From: Methanosarcinaceae archaeon
GTDB taxonomy: Archaea; Halobacteriota; Methanosarcinia; Methanosarcinales; Methanosarcinaceae
Direction: 5' to 3'
NCBI GenBank assembly: GCA_017613335.1
Contig: JAGAEB010000144.1
Location: 1-11,622 of the forward strand
Length of the DNA stretch: 11,622 nt
Made by a program: the position numbers and the translations under genes. The notes beneath the pieces are model-generated. The model saw nothing but the letters and a program-made list of their open reading frames with translations, was not told the DNA's origin and made no database searches. Of this stretch, positions 7,201 to 11,622 are shown in pieces (position 1 is the first letter of the stretch; each line of letters starts with the position of its first letter).

Positions 7201-7735
7201 ATGTTCCGAACTGACTGAGAGGCGCAACACACTTTTCAATGAGCGCGAAGAACTCCTGTCCAGGATCGCCGAATATGAAAAAATGAAACGCGATGCTTTC
7301 ATGGAGAGCTATGAAGCGATCAACAAAAACTTCGGAGAAGTCTTCATGGAGCTTGCCGACGGAAAAGGTGAGCTTATCCTTGAAAATCCGGACGATCCTT
7401 TTGCCGGCGGCATGACGCTCCACGCACAGCCCAAAGGCAAAAAGATCATCCGTCTGGAATCGATGTCCGGCGGTGAAAAGAGTCTGACCGCGCTTGCTTT
7501 CATCATCGCCATCCAGGTCTACCGCCCGGCGCCGTTCTATGTCTTCGATGAAGTCGATCAGAACCTCGACGGCCGGAATGTCGAGCGCGTTGCTGAAAGG
7601 ATCAGAAAATCAGCGCCCAACGCCCAGTTCATGGTCATTTCCCTCAGAAGCCCGATGCTGGAAAGATCCGACCGTATCATCGGCGTCACGCAGCAGGACG
7701 GAAAAACAGCCGTCACCGGAGTGAAAACGAGATGA
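4208..7735 (+). CDS. smc: Chromosome segregation ATPase SMC (archaeal condensin)
   Basis: From the TTG start the protein is 1175 residues, the normal size for archaeal SMC. It begins MKIKEIEFTNFKSFGKKV, with Walker A GPNGSGKS at 31-38 and a Q-loop region VVMQGDVAQI. Two long heptad-rich coiled-coil arms (about 165-510 and 680-1020) flank a hinge (about 515-670) with glycine-rich patches TAAGGKMQ and MVGGSVSSKS. The C-terminal head has the ABC signature LESMSGGEK (about 1083-1091) and Walker B FYVFDEVDQNLDG (Asp1114, Glu1115). All ATPase motifs are intact. SMC dimers joined by ScpA load on and extrude DNA in chromosome organisation and segregation. The end overlaps scpA by ATGA, so the two are translationally coupled. 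An in-frame ATG at 4166 is an alternative start. Confidence 0.98.
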   Translation: MKIKEIEFTNFKSFGKKVRIPFYGGFTAISGPNGSGKSNIIDGVLFALGLSGSRTMRAEKLTDLIYNPGDPKLKPDFAEVIITFDNTDRQAPVDSDSFTIARKVRQTKSGSYSYYYFNGRQVSQTDIHELLAKVGVTPEGYNVVMQGDVAQITARMSSTERRRIIDDIAGVSEFDEKKEKALGELDIVKDRIEKVDIIIEEVKDRLERLSGERETALKYQALRDEKKKFEGYLLLSKLRDARLELQNIDREISDFSAKKEKNDERIRALEEDIGKRTDALDRLSADIRLKGEDEQIRIRREIETVKGDISRAEEKIRLLESEESTYDSRRRELFLRIDSLKKESEEADGKLKEEKEREDVLLKEKSDRLSDRRSVEIRIARINEKYAEKAAVLAQMRKDADAVKEEKSALVLEEDRIYDSLRRKSDEIREIESEIRDAREKAANSQSDINAVLYEKEKFRSEADSLKKDIADLESAHQKKLNERKALDERRDRAEAEYTRLEARVRANDEGASYSHAVEDILKASQSGELAGICGTVADLGSVDNAYATALETAAGGKMQAIVVETDSDAAQAINYLRHRNKGRATFLPMTKMERRRQLREPDDLPGYIGYAVDLISCDPSYDAAFWYVFRDTVVIDTLENARLSIGHYRMVTLEGDILEKSGAMVGGSVSSKSRISFAASERERLETLKEEIRDIYRNRELLIRAADDISDKISIAEKRVSTLENEISRRDVVIGEIKGREGRLADVLAEKNGRIDGLKGESEQLRVRMNEVTGKKTDAEKRLADISDGIAKAEAELNDPETEELSAKASYLDNEIKRLESRLSDVKSDINSYEMQIGNLTEKSEDARNQIREIDDKKKTGRERISAFRLEIEENRKKVAADEEREKALSDELKELQDKRAVLEKEKNDVVLNLERAKNARAELDRREEACRLARRSLDDQVTSLSEEVRARGLEESDDVPAYQSVSMTIEALEKQMTALEPVNMRAISDYEEEEKRCSELTERRNTLFNEREELLSRIAEYEKMKRDAFMESYEAINKNFGEVFMELADGKGELILENPDDPFAGGMTLHAQPKGKKIIRLESMSGGEKSLTALAFIIAIQVYRPAPFYVFDEVDQNLDGRNVERVAERIRKSAPNAQFMVISLRSPMLERSDRIIGVTQQDGKTAVTGVKTR

Positions 7736-9066
7736 CCGGCAGCAACCAGGGCGAGGGGACCGGCACCGCTGAAGAAAAACCCGCAGAGACGGCTGACGGA
7801 CAGTTCCGTACGGCCGGTGATGAAATCATTCCGGCGGGAAATGACGGCCGTGATGAAATCATTCCGGCGGAAAATGACAGCCATGATGAAATCATTCCGG
7901 CGGAAAATGACAGTCATGATGAAATCATTCCGGCGGGAAATGACGGCCGTGATGAAATCATTCCGGTGAAAAATGACGACCGCGATGAAATCATTCCGGC
8001 GGAAAATGACGACCGTGATAACGACGGCCGTGATGATGACGGCTCCCGTCAGGATGTCCTTTCAGAGACATATCCGGCGTTTCTGTCGGAATCTCTTTCA
8101 GAAAGCGGCATTGATATCGAAGGCCTTGACCTTTCCGGCCTGATCGGCAACGAGCCGATCGAGATCCTTGTCGAGCTGTCCCGCGCCGGCAGGATCGATC
8201 CGTGGAACATCGACATCGTTGAAGTCACGGATTCGTTTCTGACGCGCATTGAAGAAATGAAGATGATGGATCTCCGCATTTCCGGAAGGACTCTTCTTTA
8301 TGCCTGCATTCTCCTCAGGATGAAATCGATGGAGATCGACACTGAAGAGGAAGAAGAGGTTCCGCAGGATGACGACTTCGGCGACGACATCCCTGAAGAC
8401 GATGACGTTGACATCACGATGTTCCCCGCGCCGACACTCCCGATCCGCCGCTCGCCGCGCCGCCCGGTCACACTCAAAGAACTTATCAATGCACTCAAAA
8501 AAGCGGAAAAATCGGCATCAAAAAAACGCGAACGTTCCGAAGAAAAAGAACTTCGTCACTTCGTCGAATCCGCCCTGACGACCGAAGACGTGATCGGGAT
8601 CGCCCACGACGAGGCCATTCTTCAGAGGACCGGCGTCCTTTCAGCCGTCCTGAAACAGATGTTCCGGGGAAAAGAAAGAGTCTCGCTGGAAGAAGTCCTT
8701 TCAAGAGAAGGCAGCGACCGTATCATGGATTATGTGACGCTCCTCTTCCTGACGAATCTGAAAGAGATCGATCTCTGGCAGGAAGAACTCTTCGGGCCTC
8801 TCTATATTTATCCGAAAGAGATCGATCCGGAAACGGACGACTCCGGCACCGATGATGTCGTCTCCGTTGCTGATCCGTCTTCCGCTTCGGTCTCCTCCGT
8901 TGCTGATGTGTCTTCCGCTTCGGTCGCTTCCGTTGCTGATCCGTCTTCCTCCTCGGTCGCTTCCGTTGCTGATCCGTCTTCCTCCTCGGTCGCTTCCGTT
9001 GCTGACGTGTCTTCCGAAACGACCGGTCAGGCATCCGCTCCGGAAAGAAGCGGTCCGGAGATCTGA
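7732..9066 (+). CDS. scpA: Kleisin ScpA with repeat-bearing tails at both ends
   Basis: ScpA bridges the two SMC heads and carries ScpB. The kleisin core is clear: EPIEILVELSRAGRIDPWNI onward at about 138-177 (SMC-neck-binding helical domain), an acidic linker (EEEEEVPQDDDFGDDIPEDD, about 205-225), and a C-terminal winged helix (SLEEVLSREGSDRIMDYVTL onward, about 318-360). At 444 residues it is far longer than the roughly 230-300 usual for the family. The excess is an N-terminal 33-bp repeat array (residues 30-95, DEIIPAxNDxx) and a C-terminal one (378-432, SVADPSSxSVA), both probably disordered. The ATG overlaps the smc stop (ATGA), with GGAGTGA at 7718-7724 as ribosome site; this supports the long start and hence translation of the N-terminal array. 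Function as kleisin is certain; any function of the tails is unknown. Confidence 0.95.
   Translation: MTGSNQGEGTGTAEEKPAETADGQFRTAGDEIIPAGNDGRDEIIPAENDSHDEIIPAENDSHDEIIPAGNDGRDEIIPVKNDDRDEIIPAENDDRDNDGRDDDGSRQDVLSETYPAFLSESLSESGIDIEGLDLSGLIGNEPIEILVELSRAGRIDPWNIDIVEVTDSFLTRIEEMKMMDLRISGRTLLYACILLRMKSMEIDTEEEEEVPQDDDFGDDIPEDDDVDITMFPAPTLPIRRSPRRPVTLKELINALKKAEKSASKKRERSEEKELRHFVESALTTEDVIGIAHDEAILQRTGVLSAVLKQMFRGKERVSLEEVLSREGSDRIMDYVTLLFLTNLKEIDLWQEELFGPLYIYPKEIDPETDDSGTDDVVSVADPSSASVSSVADVSSASVASVADPSSSSVASVADPSSSSVASVADVSSETTGQASAPERSGPEI
7819..8016 (+). repeat. In-frame 33-bp tandem repeat, 6 copies, at the N-terminus of ScpA
   Basis: Six uninterrupted 33-bp units encode DEIIP-[AV]-[GEK]-ND-x-x. 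Units 1 and 4 are identical at DNA level, and units 2 and 3 differ by one base, which suggests recent multi-unit duplication. A decayed tract (DNDGRDDDG) follows. The net charge is strongly negative. Confidence 0.93.
8863..9027 (+). repeat. In-frame 33-bp tandem repeat, 4 full copies plus one degenerate, at the C-terminus of ScpA
   Basis: Units encode SVAD-[PV]-SS-[AS]-SV-[AS]. Units 3 and 4 are identical at DNA level; the fifth diverges after SVADVSS. The unit length equals that of the N-terminal array (33 bp), but the sequence is unrelated and is Ser/Val-rich rather than acidic. Confidence 0.92.
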
Positions 9067-9117
9067 AATGACTTTATGCGCCGGGTAATCCGGAAACGGG
9101 AACGGTGTCTGAGGGTC

Positions 9118-9127
9118 TTTATAATAA
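9118..9127 (+). promoter_or_regulatory. Candidate TATA box upstream of scpB
   Basis: TTTATAATAA stands in the 127-bp gap between scpA and scpB. Initiation about 25 bp downstream, near 9147, would give a leader of about 47 nt with the AAGGG ribosome site (9183-9187) before the scpB ATG. scpB and proC may therefore be transcribed independently of smc-scpA as well as by readthrough. Confidence 0.45.
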
Positions 9128-9129
9128 AT

Positions 9130-9149
9130 GATCACGAAAACGATCACGA
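9130..9149 (+). repeat. Direct repeat GATCACGA x2, 12-bp period
   Basis: Two exact copies of GATCACGA (9130-9137 and 9142-9149) are separated by AAAC, between the TATA-like box and the predicted start site of scpB. The position suits a regulator binding site on one face of the helix, but chance similarity is possible. Confidence 0.35.
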
Positions 9150-9193
9150 TACGAATGATTTACTGAAAAACGGTTTGATCTGAAGGGTTAAAA

Positions 9194-10465
9194 ATGGTCT
9201 ATGATAATACAACAGCTGATATCGAAGCTTCTCTTTTTGCGGCAGGCAGTGCCGTCACGCTTGAGATGCTGATGAAAGTCACAAAAAAAACAAAAGCGGA
9301 AGTGATATCATCTGTCCGTCTTCTGGCGGCGGAATACGATGAGCGGGGCTCGGGGATCGAGATCGTCGATCTCGGCGAACGCTATGTCATGCAGATCCGC
9401 CCGTCTTTTGCGGACAGGATACGTTCGGTCGCACCCAAAGAACTGACGTCTTCCCAGCTCAAGACGCTTTCCATCATTGCTTATCACCAGCCGATCACTC
9501 AGTCCGAGGTCGTGGACGCCAGGGGCTCCGGGGCGTATGATCACATCCGCGATCTTCATGAAAGAGGTTTTATCGCCGTCAGGCCGCAGGGCCGCACAAA
9601 AGTGATCACGACGACAAAAGTCTTTTCTGATTATTTCGGCATCGGCTCGACGGATGTTTCCGAGATCCGCCGGAAAATGGTCGCGATCATCAAAGCCGAA
9701 GGCGGACAGACAGAACTCGACCGCTGGAATGCCAGAAAAAGGATCGCTGTCTCTCCGCTTTACGAGTCTCTCATGAAAATGTGCGGCATCACGGATTATG
9801 AGGTCGTCAATCCGTATGATCCGTCGGATCAGGATATCGAAGTCCTGCGCCGCACGGATATCCTCATCATGACGAAAGGTTATTCCGACCGCCTCAACAG
9901 GATACTGGATTCCGTTTCAGGCAGAGCCGGGCATGAAGACGCCGGTGCATATGGTGATGAAAGTGATCTTCAGGATATTTCCGATGATGATCCCGATGAA
10001 GCGGATGAGAATGATGCTGATTCCGGCAACGGTTTTGAATTCGAAATCCTGGAAATGGCATCGACGACTTTCGATGATCTGATCGATGATATCCGTCTCC
10101 TGAAAGAAACGCTCGGAAACAATTTCAGCCGCATCGGAAAAGTCGAAAAAGCGGATGAATCCGTCGCCGATCTTGAAGAGCTCAGGCGCATCTACCGCGA
10201 AAAAGCAGTCACGATCGCCGTCAAAGCCATGCCGGCAACGGAAATGGCCGCAAAGCTCCTGAACGATCTCGGCGTCGTCATCTCCGTCGACGGTGTCATC
10301 GTTGCGCCGGATTACGGCACGTCTTCCGACGGCAAAGAGATCAAGGGCCAGGTCCTCATCCCGTCGCATAAGACACAGAACGGAACTCTTATCAAACGCG
10401 TCTGCGGAAAATACGACGCTGTCATTTCAGGCCTTAAAAAAGCCGAAAAGAAAAAGAAACAATAA
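9194..10465 (+). CDS. scpB: ScpB condensin subunit with long C-terminal extension
   Basis: ScpB is the winged-helix (KITE) dimer that binds ScpA and regulates the SMC ATPase. Residues 1-150 are typical: DIEASLFAAGSAVTLEMLMK, then LKTLSIIAYHQPITQSEV (89-106), RGSGAYDHIRDLHERGFI (110-127) and GRTKVITTTKVFSDYFGI (133-150). Bacterial ScpB ends soon after, near 170-200 residues; this protein has 423. The extension holds a probably folded segment (about 160-240, including SPLYESLMKMCGITDYEVVN), an acidic linker (about 246-285, DISDDDPDEADEND), a helical stretch, a mixed alpha/beta C-terminal part (KAMPATEMAAKLLNDLGVVI, VLIPSHKTQNGTLIKRVCGK) and a Lys-rich end (KKAEKKKKQ). I cannot name the extension's fold. 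The start is supported by AAGGG 6 nt upstream. The proC start follows after 39 bp. Confidence 0.93.
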   Translation: MVYDNTTADIEASLFAAGSAVTLEMLMKVTKKTKAEVISSVRLLAAEYDERGSGIEIVDLGERYVMQIRPSFADRIRSVAPKELTSSQLKTLSIIAYHQPITQSEVVDARGSGAYDHIRDLHERGFIAVRPQGRTKVITTTKVFSDYFGIGSTDVSEIRRKMVAIIKAEGGQTELDRWNARKRIAVSPLYESLMKMCGITDYEVVNPYDPSDQDIEVLRRTDILIMTKGYSDRLNRILDSVSGRAGHEDAGAYGDESDLQDISDDDPDEADENDADSGNGFEFEILEMASTTFDDLIDDIRLLKETLGNNFSRIGKVEKADESVADLEELRRIYREKAVTIAVKAMPATEMAAKLLNDLGVVISVDGVIVAPDYGTSSDGKEIKGQVLIPSHKTQNGTLIKRVCGKYDAVISGLKKAEKKKKQ

Positions 10466-10494
10466 AAGCTGAAGCTTCCCCATTCAATCAATCC

Positions 10495-10501
10495 AGGTGA
10501 T
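10495..10501 (+). promoter_or_regulatory. Ribosome binding site of proC
   Basis: AGGTGAT is an almost full match to the archaeal anti-Shine-Dalgarno sequence, 3 nt before the ATG at 10505. It fixes the start upstream of an N-terminal extension. Confidence 0.6.
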
Positions 10502-10504
10502 TTT

Positions 10505-11383
10505 ATGTCTGATGATTTTACGTCTGCTGATCCTGAAAATGTACCGGAGGCCACTGAGAAGAATCTTGTTTCCGGATCTGCTCTTCCCGGAATCAAGATC
10601 TCTGTCATCGGCGCCGGAAACATCGGCACAAGCCTGATCGAAGGTCTTATCTCTTCCGGAAAAATACGCCCTGACCAGCTCATTGCAACGCGCCGCGATC
10701 CCGAAAAACTGGACGAACTCCGCATCTTCGGCATCTATGCGACCGAGGACAACGTCGAGGCGGTCCGTCAGTCGAACATCGTCATTCTTGCTGTCCGTCC
10801 TTTCGAGGCCGGCAATGTTCTGGCGCAGATCAGAAGCTATCTGATCCCCGGAAAACATATCCTCATCTCCCTCGTTGCGGATCTGACACTCGATGAGATC
10901 ACGCGGGAAGTCCCGGATATCCCGGTCTTCCGCGCCCTTCCGAACATCGCCATGAACATCGGCCTTTCCATGACGATCATGGCATCATCCCCCCGCAATA
11001 CCGTCAAAGAGATCGCCGTCGCCAGATTCCTTTTCAACTGTGTCGGAAAGACACTTCTTTTCAGCGAAGACCGTATGGACGCCGCCTGCGTCCTTTCATC
11101 CTGCGGCGTCGCCTTTGCTCTCCGCTATCTCCGCGCCGGCGTTGAAGCAGGCGTTCAGATCGGCATTTCTCCGGAGATCGCAACGCAGCTCATCGCGCAG
11201 GCCATGACCGGCGCAGCCGCGCTCGTCCTCGACGGGAAATCCCATCCGGAAGCTGAGATCGACCGCGTGACGACGCCCGGCGGGATCACGATCGCCGGCC
11301 TCAATGAGATGGAAATGAACGGTTTTTCACAGGCCGTCATCCGCGGTGTCCTGAAAGCCGATGAAGCTTTCAGAAAAGAATAA
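10505..11383 (+). CDS. proC: Pyrroline-5-carboxylate reductase
   Basis: The enzyme catalyses NAD(P)H-dependent reduction of 1-pyrroline-5-carboxylate to proline, the final step of proline synthesis, in the cytoplasm. At 292 residues it is slightly longer than the usual 260-280. A polar extension of about 29 residues precedes the Rossmann fold, which shows IKISVIGAGNIG (GAGNIG at 36-41). The middle has NIVILAVRPF and PVFRALPNIAMNIG. The C-terminal family signature reads TTPGGITIAGLNEMEMNGF, with PGG at 258-260 and the conserved Thr262. The start is set by a strong ribosome site. It follows scpB by 39 bp, suggesting co-transcription with the condensin genes, though no functional link is known. 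A homologous oxidoreductase with a different substrate is less likely given the signature. Confidence 0.93.
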   Translation: MSDDFTSADPENVPEATEKNLVSGSALPGIKISVIGAGNIGTSLIEGLISSGKIRPDQLIATRRDPEKLDELRIFGIYATEDNVEAVRQSNIVILAVRPFEAGNVLAQIRSYLIPGKHILISLVADLTLDEITREVPDIPVFRALPNIAMNIGLSMTIMASSPRNTVKEIAVARFLFNCVGKTLLFSEDRMDAACVLSSCGVAFALRYLRAGVEAGVQIGISPEIATQLIAQAMTGAAALVLDGKSHPEAEIDRVTTPGGITIAGLNEMEMNGFSQAVIRGVLKADEAFRKE

Positions 11384-11423
11384 AAAAAACCATGACAAGG
11401 GCGCCGGCTGAATCATTAAGATA

Positions 11424-11616
11424 TCTGCCGGCTCCGAAAATCCTGAAATTTCCCGGCCGGCCCCCATATCCTGAAAAATGTCTGCCGGTCCCCATATCCT
11501 GAAAAACGTCTGCCGGCCCACTGATTCTGAAAACGTCTGCCGGCCCTTCAAACCTGAAAACACCAGCCGGCCCTTCAAACGTGAAAACACTCGCCGGCTC
11601 TTCAAGTCTGAAAACC
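11424..11616. repeat. Degenerate tandem array of about 27 bp with GCCGGC core, 7 copies, reaching the window edge
   Basis: Starting 40 bp after proC, units of 26-30 bp (mostly 27) follow each other to the window edge. Each has a TCTGCCGGCCC-like head (units 1, 4, 5, 6 and 7 with a perfect GCCGGC palindrome; unit 2 has CCGGCCGG and unit 3 GCCGGT), a variable 6-8 bp middle and a CTGAAAA-like end. The unit is too short and its copies too continuous for a CRISPR. The minus-strand open frame over it gives 9-residue repeats and runs antisense into proC, so coding is unlikely. The array may continue beyond the window. Confidence 0.8.
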
Positions 11617-11622
11617 TCCTGC

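Noticed and set aside
6671..7423. 250-aa open frame antisense to smc
   Set aside because: It lies opposite the conserved second arm and head of SMC; its Phe-rich content mirrors GAA/AAG codons of the coiled coil, and no ribosome site or known motif is seen.
7558..7917. Minus-strand frame with FRRNDFI repeats over the scpA array
   Set aside because: It is the complement of the DEIIPA array in a permissive frame; the plus-strand frame has a coupled start, a ribosome site and a conserved kleisin core.
11351..11392. Intrinsic terminator after proC
   Set aside because: The CTGAAAGC/GCTTTCAG stem (11351-11373) is followed on the plus strand by A's, not T's. On the minus strand the T8 run comes before the stem, so neither direction has the right order. 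The T8 could still end a leftward transcript from beyond the window.
11327..11605. 92-aa minus-strand frame over the 27-bp array
   Set aside because: It runs antisense into the proC C-terminus, consists of the repeat translated, and shows no ribosome site; a real gene cannot be excluded until the right flank is known.
11424..11622. CRISPR array
   Set aside because: Units are about 27 bp in total with only 6-8 bp variable parts, and the heads themselves vary; CRISPRs have 20-50 bp spacers between near-identical repeats.

Overview
The window looks like the chromosome of a methanogenic euryarchaeon, probably of the Methanosarcina/Methanomicrobia side of the Halobacteriota (inference). The SMC head opens with the archaeal form of the Walker A region (FKSFGKK...SGPNGSGKSNIIDG) and ends with the archaeal head motif FDEVDQNLDG. 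Promoter-like elements are TATA boxes of archaeal type (TTTATAA), and ribosome binding sites match GGAG/GGTGAT. Base composition is near 50% GC. No RNA gene, insertion sequence or CRISPR array was seen.

Layout: positions 1-296 hold the 3' end of an unrecognised plus-strand gene with a duplicated FFAGLIxRxRYY motif. It converges, across a strong hairpin (396-427), on a minus-strand pair: a Spx/ArsC-like thioredoxin-fold protein (486-854) and, upstream of it, a nickel-pincer lactate racemase (LarA) homologue (889-2139) with all key residues. A 430-bp gene-free divergent region (about 2171-2602) carries an 8-bp tandem repeat, AT-rich promoter candidates and a 12-bp palindrome.

From 2603 to 11383 everything reads rightward. 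First comes a 477-aa protein with a coiled-coil N-terminus, a long disordered repeat-bearing middle and an acidic tail. It is followed by smc (TTG start), scpA (ATGA overlap with smc), scpB (127-bp gap with its own TATA-like box) and proC. The smc-scpA-scpB genes encode the archaeal condensin: SMC forms the ATPase arms and hinge, ScpA the kleisin bridge and ScpB the winged-helix (KITE) partner. The 477-aa protein is a plausible extra factor of this complex by position only. proC (pyrroline-5-carboxylate reductase, last step of proline synthesis) appears to ride on the same transcript.

The striking theme is tandem repetition. Five arrays with different units (8, 24, 33, 33 and about 27 bp) lie in 11.6 kb, three of them in frame inside condensin-locus proteins. 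ScpA has a repeat tail at each end of an ordinary kleisin core. ScpB carries a C-terminal extension of about 260 residues that bacterial ScpB lacks. These expansions, plus the 477-aa protein, are the most interesting parts of the window.
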